Assembly: GCF_964340395.1 (NCBI RefSeq)
Contig: NC_135559.1
Span: forward strand, 17,282,550-17,346,549
Direction of reading: 5' to 3'
From: Glandiceps talaboti
Lineage: Eukaryota; Hemichordata; Enteropneusta; Spengelidae
DNA: 64,000 nucleotides
Part shown: positions 45,799 through 57,732 of the stretch, piece after piece
Layout of the letters: the number at the start of each line of letters is the position of its first letter
Position numbering within the stretch: the first letter of the stretch is position 1
Translations under genes and position numbers: made by a program
The notes under the pieces: model-generated
Database searches by the model: none
What the model saw: only the letters and a program-made list of their open reading frames with translations
What the model was told of the DNA's origin: nothing

Positions 45799-45856
45799 TA
45801 GCACTACTGAACCTACATTAGCACAACTGAACTACAATGTAGGTTCAGTAGTGCTA
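45799..45856. other. Perfect 21-bp stem hairpin
   Basis: TAGCACTACTGAACCTACAT followed by T is matched exactly by its complement after a 16-base loop. It sits right at the start of the repeat element that begins with (TGTC)n. Confidence 0.85.
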
Positions 45857-45870
45857 TAGGCATCGAGCCG

Positions 45871-45962
<92 letters not shown>
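45871..45962. repeat. (TGTC)n microsatellite
   Basis: About 23 TGTC units; the Ser/Val/Cys/Leu repeat frame across it is an artefact. Confidence 0.97.
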
Positions 45963-47330
45963 AGTCAGTGTCTGTATATGTGTGTAGACGACTTAACCTC
46001 AAAAACTGCCAATCCGATTGCCTTGGTATTTGGTGGGGACATTACTTGTGGGGTCTAGTTGAGAAATTGTTCAATGATCGCATCACAGGTGTGTGATTTG
46101 GGTCAAAAATGTGATTTTTGGTAAAACAAACTTAAACTCAGAAACTACTGCGCAGATTTGTGCGAAATTTGGTGGGAATATTCTTAAGGGGGTGTATAGT
46201 AAGATTTGTTTATGACATGATGATCCAATGCAAATCAGGGCTAAAAATGTGTCTTTTTGTTAATGACAAAACTATTAGCAGATTGGGCTGAAATTTAACA
46301 GGGATGCATCTGTGGGGGTATAGATGAAGAAATACTAAGCATGTAATGATCTCATCAGTAATATGCAAATCAGGTGTAAAAATGTGAATTTTGGTCAAAA
46401 ATTTATATCTCAAAAAGTACTTGGTGAGAGCTATTCTGCAGACCTTGACATAATTGGCCCTAGCAACCATGACCACGCCCTTAGCAACAACCAAATGCTA
46501 GTACATTTTGGTCAAATAACAAGATCATCTGGTAGGCAAGATTCAAAAAATGTATGCAAATATCCCTAGCAACCATGGCCACGCCCATAGCAACAGCCAA
46601 ACGGTCGTGTGTTTCACAAAGATAACAGGGATTAATAGACAATTGAATAAACATTAAAGAAATGTATATCAATTAGCAACAAGACCACGCCCATAGCAAC
46701 AGCCAAATAATCACGTATATTGCAAAGATAACGAATTGAAAGACAAATAAAAATACATTAAAAAAATTGTATGGAAATGTGCCTAGCAACAAGACCGCGC
46801 CCATAACAACAGCCAAATGATCACATATATTGCGAAGATAAGGAGGATTAACCCCTTCAATACTGAAAACATTCCCGCCAAAATTGTTTGGACAAAATTC
46901 TTGTTTTATGTAAGTTTTTGGCATATATCAACTTCATTTTAGACTGGAATTAAAGAAATATTACTTCCTAATAAAGTAATATTATTGTAATTATGAAAAT
47001 ATTCATAGAAATTGGGTCCCCATATTATTTAAAACGCGTCTCTAGTCACGAAAGGGTTAACAGATAAATGAATAAACATTTAAAAATGTATGCAAATATG
47101 CCTAGCAACAACAAGCCCATAGCAACAGCCAAATGATCACCTGTATTGCAAATATAATATCAGGAATTCATACACAAGTGAACAAAAACATTCAAAAATG
47201 TATGCAAATATATCTAACAACATGACCACACACATAGCAACAGCCAAATGATCGCGTATATCACAAAGATAGCAACATGGTTGGATAGGCAACTGGATAG
47301 TCATTCAGCTAATGAACACCTAGTGTTAGT
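45963..47330. repeat. Degenerate ~108-bp tandem array, probably a non-autonomous element body
   Basis: The first part (to ~46440) holds repeated 'aaaatttggtgggaata'-type text. Then six units follow, each with TAGCAAC..GACCACGCCCATAGCAACAGCC, at ~46463, 46567, 46674, 46783, 47102 and 47215. Within each, an ATGTATGCAAAT(A)T phrase precedes the core. The unit starting at 46783 is split by the MITE at 46852-47056. No gene. Confidence 0.75.
46852..47056. mobile_element. piggyBac-like MITE (205 bp)
   Basis: The ends are CCCCTTC on the left and GAAAGGG on the right, each directly next to TTAA. A TTAA target duplication with CCC(Y)TT termini is the piggyBac signature. It interrupts one unit of the tandem array; the array text is continuous across it. 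Confidence 0.75.
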
Positions 47331-49143
47331 ATGGACTCGCATATGGATAAAGTCGTCATTTTCTTTACGCCGCTCAATTAACATAGTATCATTTCTTACA
47401 ATTTAGCGAAAAAAATACAGATGTGAAGCAAGAAGTCAGTGTCCATTACAGACATGCACATTTTATGCATTGAGGACCAAAGCAACAGCTACAACTAAGT
47501 ATTATGACTGGGTTAAATAATTGAGCATATTTAAATTGTTTGATCCCGATTACCCGACCCCGCTAGCTTTTCACTGCCGATCCTAAACGCTTTTTTACGT
47601 GTTCGAGAAAACAAAATATCGAGGAAATTGTGAAGTCTTGCGGGAAATGGCGGATCAAAAAACTGACATCAACTTAAAAAGACAACATGAAATTGTTCTT
47701 CCAATTTGCAATGGATGCACATCTGATGGGAAGAAACCAATAACACAGAGAACATATGGAAAACATAAGTATCTGAACTAGACACTTATATATGAAAATA
47801 AATAAATAAAAAATCTACCTACCCCACATATTCTAAAATTGAGCGTAATCGGAACCATACAATTGTTTCGGCCTAAACTAAGGTGGAGGGCTTGGTTGTA
47901 TTTTTACAAGGCCAAACCATGTGGGAACCCAAGTGCGACAATACCTTACGTACAGAATATGCGCCCAAGTTACAGAGGCATTCTTGTCAACACATACTTT
48001 GTTTCATTGGTGAATGTCGTTTACTTTAACTGTTTATTTCCTTGTTTCGATCAAAGATGATAAAGATGTCACATATAGTAAGACATGCGTTGAGCACCCA
48101 ATGTACTGCAAGTAACAACGTTTGCTAAAGATGCCAATGCAATATTCATATAATTAAACTTGTACGAACCATGCACACTGGTACTCGAAAATAGATCGAG
48201 GAACGGCAACTTCATAAAAATATAAACGACAATACGACGAAAATGAAGATTAACGTGAGTGGAGGGTCTACGCTATAACTAAGTATGATAACAAAATCGC
48301 CGATAAATACGGGATATTGTGTAAATCCACCATCGTCTCGTATCGAAATTAGACAAGATCATAAGGTAGAAGACGTCCTGTTTTTGCTAAGTATTTCATG
48401 CCTAGGAGCGTTGAGCACTTTAATTACGCGCAGGTTGACGCTCACTTTGCCAATTTCGGGACCTTACATAAAAAAACGCCTGTTTCTGTTCGCATAAAGC
48501 CAGAGAATAAAATCACAATAAAAGCACCCCTTTTCACATGTATTTGTCTGTACGTGGAAGTACGGGTTGTTTCGGCTTTAGGTACCCTGTCAGTATAATT
48601 ACCCCAAGAGGTACCATACCACAAGTCAGATTTCCCCCGACTTTGAAATTATAGGGGCTAACACGACTAATGAAGTGGGAAGTAGTGACAATCATACTTC
48701 GTATTCGATGTGTCACGGTAATCACTTAGAAATGGCGATTTTCTGTTTAGTTTACTCTCTCGGTGAAGTTTGCGCATAGCCATACATATGTGCACACACA
48801 AACAAACGTTTTAGGGCAACCACATATTTCAAAAAAATGAACTATCGTATACCAGGTATATCGTGTTTTTTTATCACTTGTAGACAGTGTGTGAACTTAA
48901 GCGAAAATGACTACTGGTCATAAGGACCGACATGTAGCAAATGCTGCTGGTCCTTAAGCAAAACTGCTGGTCCATACTCAATGCAGTTCATGTTCACGAC
49001 CTGTATCTACACCCCCCCCCCCCCATTTACAGATTAAATGATTTTGAACTTTAATATGATACAACATATCTTTAGATATAAAAGTAAAAGAGAGTACAAC
49101 GAATTGTTCACTATCCACTATTATTTCATAAAATTTCCACTCA

Positions 49144-49208
49144 GAGAGTCAAAAAATAACTTGGAAGTAAATTTTGGATTCCCAACCAAGTAATTTTTGA
49201 CTCTGTGA
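49144..49208. other. Hairpin with ~22-bp imperfect stem
   Basis: CAGAGAGTCAAAAAATAACT and following pairs with CCAAGTAATTTTTGACTCTG across a ~20-base loop, with a few mismatches. Confidence 0.75.
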
Positions 49209-50396
49209 GTAGAGATTTTCATTTGTAACTATGGACCCAGAGACTACGAATATTCATTCTCGCATAATCTGTTCCTATAGACTATAGTGGTCTGAGACTG
49301 AATGTATCCATTCCACCATAGAAATACAGATCCATAGATTGTAGATAATATGGGTGAATGAATCAATAAATCTACATTATCTGCAATCTCTAAGAGATCA
49401 CTGTCCTCTCCTTCCTCTCTGTACGATTCACTAAATTCTGAATCACGATAATCCAAAGTCAGAGTCATCGTCTGTTGCAACAGCTGATGTAGCTTTCCAA
49501 CTCTTAGCGAACGTACATGTAGACCCACACATTCATCATAGCAGAAAGTTTTATCGCATAACTATCCCTCTTGAAAACTGTGTATTTGCTTTATTTCTTT
49601 TTCCATCCACACAGTGACACGGAGTGGTTTCATCTTCCTTCACTCTTTACAAATATGTCATGAAATCGAAGCCCCCCCCATAAAGCCCTACTCGTATACC
49701 CTACCGTGGTGTATTGAGTATCGTCTCTGACTGTTTGTGTGAGAAATCTGACCATGATGAAGAGAACTATGGCTAAGCATGTCTTACAGTGCGAGTTTTT
49801 TTGACGTGGGAACGTGATATGGTAACTGTACATGTAGTGTAATGTGTCATCCACTATGTACCCGTGTTTGGCATGATGCAGTAATTTTCCAGATACAACA
49901 ATGGCAACAAAAATGCAACATTTCTAAGTCTACACGTTATTACAACATGACAGGATGTACATTATCATATGCATCAAATTGAAAGCAATCAGACTACGCA
50001 TTTTTTACTGTTTTTACAAAAAAAAACTATCGTACTGAAGGTATTTTACGAAGTGTACCTGCCTTCTTTATTAGTAAAACGCCACTTTCGTATGTTTTCC
50101 GTCAGTTTGTTTTGATCGTGGCAACAGACATGGGGAACTTCGGTAAAGTGATCGGGAAACACGCTAACATTTACCGGCTTTAATACCAGCCTTTAAAAAA
50201 ACAGTATGTTTCGTCTTCTTCTTCGGAAACTCATTGCCGCCTTCTAAATATCGCCACATACTTTATAAATGCAACGTGGAACTGTCTCAAACACGTTAGT
50301 AGTATTATAAATGAGGCTTTTGGCGCAGTTAAAGCAACATCCCTCTTTTTTCACCTGTTATAAAGTAAAATAAATCTTAAAACTGTATTAAATTAA

Positions 50397-50426
50397 TTTT
50401 AGAACCAGTTTAAACTGGTTCTAAAA
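50397..50426. other. Perfect 30-bp palindrome
   Basis: TTTTAGAACCAGTTT followed directly by its exact complement, centred on GTTTAAAC, no loop. Confidence 0.9.
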
Positions 50427-51413
50427 CGACATACCACTTATTTAACCAATTTTGAGGCAAATAAAGCGTTAATATACATCGTACCTGCTTTACCTAAAAA
50501 TAAATGGTATAATCTATTGAAAAGCCATTGTAAGCTATTTGAATAGAATCAGTGTAGTCTTATTGTGAATACATTGTTGCTTAGTCATGGTCCATTATTT
50601 GTATTCATACGCCAGCCAGCGTAACAGCGTAACGTGTTTAGTCAAAAGGTTAATGTATTTCAATAGAATGTTTACAATAAAACTATTTATGGGTTCGTGA
50701 CTTGCTTGATAATAGTGTACCACTGGAGTAGAGGTCGTCTCACCGTGATTTTTTACCACTGAGGCCTTAGTATGCGTCCCGAATTCGGTATAAAATCAGT
50801 AGTTTTAAATGTAATTTCAAAATTTATGTTGCTAACATGAATGAAGAGATGTTAATAAAAGTTTGGATGTTTTTAGTATCTAAAATGGTGGACTCTAGTG
50901 GAAGTTACGGCGAGTTGAAATTGTTGAAAATAAGGCCGCTAATGATACAATCTACTATGACTCACTTTTTCCTAGAAATAAATACCCATGATGCTATTCG
51001 GCTACTGTGAACAAGAAAAAAACAAATTAATGAGAATTACACAAAATTTAGTTAAAATTTTATGGTTTTAGTTATATAATTATTAACCTATAATTGGGTT
51101 GTATATTTGTACATTATTTTTCAAGAACATTAACTGTTAATAAAAGTAGTAATATGCATTACATGCAAAACACTCAAACCGTAGATAGAGTGAAAAATGA
51201 GTGAAGTGAAGTCCTGGCTGGGTGGGACCTACCGTACCTATATAAAGGAAAAAAAATTGTATATAATTGGCGCATGCGAAAGCGCCCGCTATGGTTCCAG
51301 AAACTGTCAGCCGACGACGGGTAAGTGTACTTGTGTGGGTACCGACCTAAGACAGGCATAGTGAGGAACCATAGCACCTATTGCTTGGCCCCTGTTGTAA
51401 CAGACAAAAAATT

Positions 51414-51456
51414 TTGTGTACACATAACATAGTTAAAATTGTTATGTGTACACAGT
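51414..51456. other. Hairpin with 14-bp perfect stem
   Basis: TGTGTACACATAAC is matched by GTTATGTGTACACA with a ~12-base AT-rich loop. Confidence 0.85.
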
Positions 51457-51708
51457 CTCGATCTCAATAAATAATTTAAATTGGCAATTAACTAAAAGTA
51501 ATTAAACCCGTACTAATTGTACGAGAGTAAATTGAGATTTGATTGACACCAAAAAAATAGAAAAAGAAAAAAGTCCGTTACAACAGTGAACTGGGTTTCT
51601 TTTTTTAATTTTTTTTAAACATATTGATAACATATTGATAACATAAACATAGTAACACAACTCATCAAACTACATATAGTATACTATGACTAACGTTACT
51701 TACAGTTA

Positions 51709-54700
51709 CTAACGTTTACCTAAATCAACGTGACCATATGCTAACGTGTTGCGATGATCGAGAACATAACGTTTATCATTGAAGCAACTCAAAGAAGTCT
51801 TATTGATTGTATAACTACCGATCTGGTGATTTATCGATCGAATAGTGTTCATAGAATGCTTCATTTGTAAATTTTTAAAAAGGACAGTCTTATATTCCTC
51901 GTGAGTTATGTTCTTTTTAATAACTATCTTTTTCATTCCTTTTGCTTTTCGAGTTGATGAAGTTTCTGTGATATAAGAATACATTTTACTTCGAAGTCCA
52001 ATAAATTCAGTGATTGGTAAACCGGCACATTCAACTTTCATTTTACCGATTATCTTTTTATTAAAATCACAATAGTATGGACTTTCAGATGAGTAATCAC
52101 TATTATCGAACAGATCTTTGTCTTGATAGAAATCTTTATAGGGATCAACAGCTTTAATTTCATACATTAATGAGTCGGTATCTGTGAATAATAATTTGGC
52201 TAATGAACCATATTTTTCTTTGATATATTTGTAATGAAAGTCATACATTAAAGTTTTGGACAAATCAAGAATACTCATCCCAACATATAAAGGCTGGTTT
52301 AGAGTTAATCTTTCCTTTTTATTTTCAACAGCAACCAATCCTTTAGTTATAACGTTGGTTTAGCTACTAATTTTTTTATTTGTTTTTCTGTTGTACATAA
52401 CTTTATATTACGATGCTTACGTACATTCATCATGGTTCGTCCAAATACAGAGTTATTCATTAGTTTGAAGAAATCTTTTTCGAAGGCATTTTTAGCTTTT
52501 TTTCTTTTTTCCGTGTTAAATAAAATGTATTGCGACATCTACTTTGATTGGTTAAACTCAATAGCTCTATGGATTTTAGTAACTTTTAAACCGAGTGATA
52601 AATATTGTTTTAAGTTTTGGAAATGAAGTACGTAATTCCTTTTCGGTTTCAAAGTTGTAGTTAATTTCTCTATATTTCCACATTTGATATTAAATAAGTC
52701 ACGTATCTTTTTATTATGTGGCGATAACATGTCTTCAGTAATACATAATCTCTCAGGTGCTAAAGGATAATCATTGTGAAGATCATGCAACTCGTTAGGA
52801 TATTCAAGATCAACTTCAAGAATTAATCCACGATCACTTTCGTTTGGTATAATTACTTAAATCAAGCTCATTTACATCAATCCATTTAAATCCATCCGTT
52901 GGTAAAGATTGTGTCATTGCCCAACCATATAGATTATTTGCATCTAAATACATAATGTACTTTGATTCTTGAGTAGGATCATAATCTTTAATGTATGGAT
53001 TGTTTGCCTTTGCATGGCCAGCGGATATATAAGAAATACCCCCACGAAGACCCTTTTCTATGAAGAGATGCATATCTATATCCGTTAATAATTCGAGATT
53101 AATTTTAGTCATTTTTAAGCAGGCATCCCAAGATAATCCTGGAGCACTGAAGTAATGACAGGGATCAAGATTATAGTATAAATTACATGTCTTTCGGAAA
53201 TTTTCAAATACGTCGGTTAATAAAAGTACATCAGTTTTAAGATATAGATCATGGTAATCACCCATGGTTTGCATATTAAAATGTTTCCAAATATCTTGCG
53301 CATGTTTATAATCTTCATTGGTAATACCAGTCTCATTTAGAATAGAATAAAATGTTTTCTTTAGTGGAAGATTAATATCATCGAATTTTTCAATGGAATC
53401 CATATAATCATAAGGATACACACCCTTTCTCGTTAATAATTTTAAACTATTGGGGAATTCCTGTTCTGTGTATTTAAAATCACTCGTGTTACTGACGAGT
53501 TTTTCTAATGAAGCATTCAAGAAATTTAAACTATCTATGAAGACTAAATGAGTACCAATCATTATAGCCATAAACTTTTCCATAGAATGTGGGATAATAT
53601 TAATCTTTTCATTAAACTTTTCAAGGGTTTGTACGATGAAATGACTGTCATATCCTTTTAAATTGTGGAATATAACGGGTATTTTCTTCGTTACTTGAAA
53701 ATTGATATTACAGGATTCATGCGCTGAACCACGGTATTTACCGGTAATATGGCAATGGTCACGGACTCATATACAATCTTTCTCGTATGATGTTTCACAA
53801 ATATGACATTGCGTTGCTTTTAAGAAACATATTTCATCGTTTTTACTCATACGCAGAGGTTTGTTAAAATGTTGTTGTTTAATATTATTACAATAATAAA
53901 CTTCCGATAACATCATTTCCATAAATTTCTTAGATGCATCTGGCCCTCTATAAATAACACTTCTTTTTACTAAATGTGTCATCGTAACAACAGACTAGTT
54001 TATATCCAAAACTACATACTTCATGTTTTTGATAATGTTGCGTAAATACTGTATTATTGTTAGTATTATTTACTTTTTCGGTTATAGATTCAAAATCTGC
54101 ATAAATAACAAATGGTGCATTTAATTGTTTTGGGTAATTTTTAAATGATAACCATTTATATTCCTCAGTTGGCAATCGTATAGCTTGCGTCTTATTTATT
54201 TCAAAACAAATGGGAATATGTTTATTTAAAATTTCTGCGGTTGTAAAATGTTGTAAACAATATCTACAAAAGTGCTTTCTTCCTTTATGATTTGTTATAC
54301 CGTACATGAATCGATTAAAGTCTTTAATCCAATAATGTTTTTGATTATCACCATGAGTTATTAGTAGTAAATCAAGATGATCTTCACTAGTTTGTTTACT
54401 AATGTAAATTGGATATGCTTGTTTATTGTTATACCCAAATACGGAAATAGATATATTATTTTGGTTTTCAATTTTAGGTATTTGTTTTATAGTTACTGGG
54501 AATGTTATTCCTTTATAATCTAAATCATTGATATGTTGTTTGTATTTAGATGGTCTATATATATCATTTTCAACTGGAAACTTATACGCTAAATGACACC
54601 ATCTAAAATACTCTCGTCATTATTTTGAATGTTAATGAGGCCTTTCATTGCGTGTTGTAGTTCTTTTGGTAATTTGATATACGAGTTACCTTGTAAAGGC

Positions 54701-55343
54701 TCGTATCTTACATATTTACATAAAAATTGAGAAGTGTTTTTATTTGCAAACCAGAACCTTCACGTAACCATTTAGCGATGCGTTCAGTTATTCTTTCGTA
54801 ACTTGAATTAATTTGTTCATCTATTTGATCAGTATTTATAATTTGCAATGGACTACTATTAAAATAATCATCATTTGTTATTTCTGTCTCCATATTTTGA
54901 TCATATTTAACAAATTTTATCTTCAAGGTTAATATTGCTTTTATTCCACCTGTATCTTGTAAATTTTGTTTTAAGAGTTCTTTTATTAAATATTTATTTT
55001 CAATTAATTGCGTATGAAGTTCTTTTTCAGTAATAACAATTTCATACGACTTCACATATCCATTAAAAGCTCTCTCAAGTTCATGATATTTAGGTGGTAT
55101 TAGAACAACACCTACATGTCGATAACCTCTGTTAATAAGAGTTTGATATGTTTTAACCATACGTTTGGTAATAGGATTAATGATATATTGTTCCGTTAAT
55201 GGTCGAGGAAGATTATTAGATACTGATCAATCTAAGATATTCTTAGGCAAAGGTTGTAAATCACCATTCCGTATAAGTTTATTGTATACACGTCTACCAA
55301 CTGTTATCATTCGGTTAGTGCGTGGGTTCAAAATCTTTGTCAT
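51709..55343 (-). pseudogene. polB: Family B DNA polymerase, copy 2, many breaks
   Basis: Pieces at 51709-52338, 52347-52538, 52539-52790, 52834-53583, 53767-53982, 53948-54307 and 54708-55160 follow the copy-1 polymerase in order. The palm motifs survive: [17 protein letters not shown] and FTDTDS, plus a KTDVLLLTDVFENF exonuclease III region. Breaks include a missing stretch near 52345, stops near 52540 and 52800-52840, a Trp-to-stop change near 55225 (TGA where copy 1 has TGG) and a loss in the second NP-x-TKR repeat near 55155. The Met at 55343 confirms the start used for copy 1. Clearly dead. Confidence 0.88.
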
Positions 55344-55510
55344 GGTATAGAATGTAAAAAAAAAGATTTATATCCATTAAAGTATTTATTTATTTAATTG
55401 TAAATTACAAGTTTTTTTTCTATGTCTGTACAACGCAAAATAGCTACCTAATTCTAAGCTACATTTACAAATATATCTCTTAGGTTGTTTAACGCAAGGT
55501 GTACTTCTGT

Positions 55511-55741
55511 TTATTTAAATGACTCATATTTGTAAGCAAATTTACATTTATCGCAAGTAAACTCAGGGAAAACACGTTCACATGTTGGGCATGCATCAAT
55601 ATATTGGATTTCATTTTTCTCAGAACATTTTCTTGTGTTTTCATGTTTATTTAAATTATGTTGATGTTTAAAATGTCTATTACATATTTCGCATATATAC
55701 TCAGGTGCTGAACGATTACAAGAATCACATTTAACTCGCAT
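55511..55741 (-). CDS. Zinc-finger protein, copy 2 (76 aa)
   Basis: This open frame starts MRVKCDSCNRSAPEYICEIC. The first half is a Cys pair plus C2H2-like finger (CEICNRHFKHQHNLNKHE), and the second half repeats the design (CPTCERVFPEFTCDKCKFAY). In copy 1 only one such unit is present. It lies just outside the polymerase, as in copy 1. Probable DNA-binding role, inferred from the fingers only. Confidence 0.6.
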   Translation of the reverse strand: MRVKCDSCNRSAPEYICEICNRHFKHQHNLNKHENTRKCSEKNEIQYIDACPTCERVFPEFTCDKCKFAYKYESFK

Positions 55742-55744
55742 TGT

Positions 55745-55866
55745 ATATTCGTAAATACTTTGAATATGTATATATACCCTGTGTTGTTATCTCTCTAATT
55801 GAGCGCACACCAACCTTTAGGTAAACATTAGTAACGGTAAGTAACGGTAAGTAACGTTAGTAACCT
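55745..55866. other. Rearrangement junction in Polinton 2
   Basis: The first part (to ~55806, TATCTCTCTAATTGAG) matches the Polinton 1 subterminal sequence at ~31165-31185, which belongs beside the terminal repeat. From ~55830 the text reads TTTAGGTAAACATTAG, like the last codons of the polymerase in the opposite orientation, then (GTTAGTAAC)-type repeats and the end of the penton-like gene. So sequence that should be at the element's end is joined to the middle of the element. Confidence 0.7.
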
Positions 55867-56532
55867 TTAAGTTAGCTCAAGTTGAAATGAAATTGGATAA
55901 CCATTAAAATTTATTAGTTCGTTTTTTTTTATTAGTTATCCAAATTCGAATAATAGTTATATTCATTTTCTTGATGGGTACTGGAACATTAGTGGGAAAT
56001 GAATAAGTGACAGATTTTCCTATTTCACCCTTATCATCTAACATTAAAATTTGTAAATAATTAGACCTTTTCCCATTGATGTAATTAGTAGGTGTATCTA
56101 TAATATCGCAATAGACTACGTATTCAGTCACATGAAGAAATTTACTTTGTTTGGACTAATACCTGATGCACTATATTCTTTCTCTTCAAAACCAAGTATT
56201 TTTGCAAAATTCATAGGTTTTGAAAAGTCTACTTTAATTTTATCACCGAGTGCCATCCGTGTTTTTCCTGTTGATAAAATTCTATTAAAATTAATCAATT
56301 GTGATCTACCAATCGCTTGCGATAATGTTTCTACATTGTAATTACCTGGTTCTACTTTTTTAACTGACGTTTTATTGTTAGCGGTAAAAGCAATTTCATT
56401 GTTTTCTTTTGTAATATTATGCCAGGAATTATATAGTTTACACTCCAACAATCGTATCTGTTTATAACCAATCAGCGTTTCTGTAAAATTGATAGTAATA
56501 TCATTAGATTTTTCATATATATATAACTTCAT
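55867..56532 (-). pseudogene. Candidate penton/minor capsid protein, copy 2, frame-shifted
   Basis: Counterpart of 26373-27047. The first 134 codons (56128-56532) are open and contain Lys at the position where copy 1 has a stop. A shift near 56130 separates the second piece (55904-56131; VYCDIIDTPTNYINGKRSNY), and a further change near 55915 alters the last ~15 codons. Beta-rich throughout. Convergent with the ancestral polymerase end at ~55845. Confidence 0.6.
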
Positions 56533-56549
56533 TGTTTTTTAATAGTATA

Positions 56550-56551
<2 letters not shown>

Positions 56552-56629
<78 letters not shown>

Positions 56630-56653
56630 CATAAATATATTACATACTATAAT
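56552..56653. promoter_or_regulatory. Divergent promoter region expanded into (TA)n
   Basis: About 75 bases of TA dinucleotide followed by ATACTATAAT just before the plus-strand ATG. It occupies the same divergent gap as 26314-26372 in copy 1. Confidence 0.6.
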
Positions 56654-57655
56654 ATGCCATCACCATCAATTTTTGGACTAGGTAAGATAACACCACAAGG
56701 AAATACATTTAATAATCTCAGAGATATTAACGCGCCGAATTTATCCGGACGACATAATAATAAAGATTTTGTTTTAAGATGGAAAAATGAAAAGAAAATA
56801 TCTAATATAGAACCAGCGGCAGTTCAATCACACGAACATACTAACAATTTAGTAGACCTAAATGATGTAGATGATACAATCGAAGAATATAAAGTATCAA
56901 AACATCATGTGCCATTTGGTTTTGCGTATAGCAACAGAGCTGCTACGTTCTATACTTTTGATTTACCACGAGATTATGTTGAAATGCTTGAAAAGCCATT
57001 AACTATTGATCATGGTTTAACTGACCGAGTTCCTTATGTGTCAGTTTATAATAACAATGATAAAACATTTAGTTTAGCTGATATCAGACATTATTTACCG
57101 GAACCAGATCCTAGACTAGACCTGTTGAATTTAAAGATTCATTTAAAAATGGATACGAAAACAACAATAGTAGATAATGACAGTATTTTTGATATAATTA
57201 TGAATTCAGGGGAATGGTATTGTAATTATGTCCTTGACGAAGGAATTATTAACTTATTTTATGATGAGCAGTTTAATGTACTCGGTTTGAAACCTATTGA
57301 TGAGGCTAAATTAGAATTGGTTACTGCTAGTGAAGAGATGACAAACAAGATGAAAAAAATAACCAGTGGTACCATTATTATCAAATGTATTAAATTAAAC
57401 ACTGAGGGTGAATAAGATACTTTCTTAGATGGATTTTCAATAGCATGTGAACGACGTACATTATTAAATATTGAAATTTATATTGATAACGAGAATATCA
57501 ATGTTACTTTTACAGAAAATAAAGTGTCATCTAAATTAGCTGAAGCATTACAGGTAAATGAAGTGTTACATACAATAACACAAGGGTTAAAGTTTCTAGA
57601 TATTAAAACAATAACTTTAAAACGTATGATTCTTTTAGATTTTAAAGTATTTTAA
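56654..57655 (+). pseudogene. Probable structural protein, copy 2, one in-frame TAA
   Basis: A 333-codon frame broken only by a TAA at ~57412, where copy 1 and the paralogue at 57733 both have TAT. It contains LGKITPQGNTFNNLRDINAP, AVQSHEHTNNLVDLNDVDD, a YNNNDKTFSLADIRHYLPEP region, and a C-terminal beta-rich domain (NSGEWYCNYVLDEGI ... GTIIIKCIKLNTEG ... FLDIKTIT). This copy shows that the three pieces at 25316-26313 were one gene. Function unknown. Confidence 0.65.
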
Positions 57656-57732
57656 ATGTTGTATATTGACATCATACTTTGAGTGCATCTATTTAAATAA
57701 ATAATATATTATTTTATATAGTATATACACAA

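Larger units (their letters stand above)
47331..51690. other. Noncoding host DNA, no gene recognised
   Basis: Mixed-composition sequence with only short frames (for example 47599-47781 and 48398-48598), none with a recognisable domain or homologous copy in the window. It contains a C-run near 49010-49025 and three inverted repeats listed separately. The left edge of Polinton 2 cannot be set sharply; the first sequence shared with Polinton 1 is at ~51691. Confidence 0.4.

Noticed and set aside
45870-46058. Reading frame with a Cys-Leu-Ser-Val repeat
   Set aside because: It is a translation of the TGTC microsatellite.
47599-47781. 60-residue plus-strand frame with CNGCTSDGKK
   Set aside because: Too short, with a single Cys pair and no other support; could be an exon but cannot be shown.
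51174-51377. Minus-strand 67-residue frame left of Polinton 2
   Set aside because: No domain, no second copy, and no promoter or start context; treated as chance.
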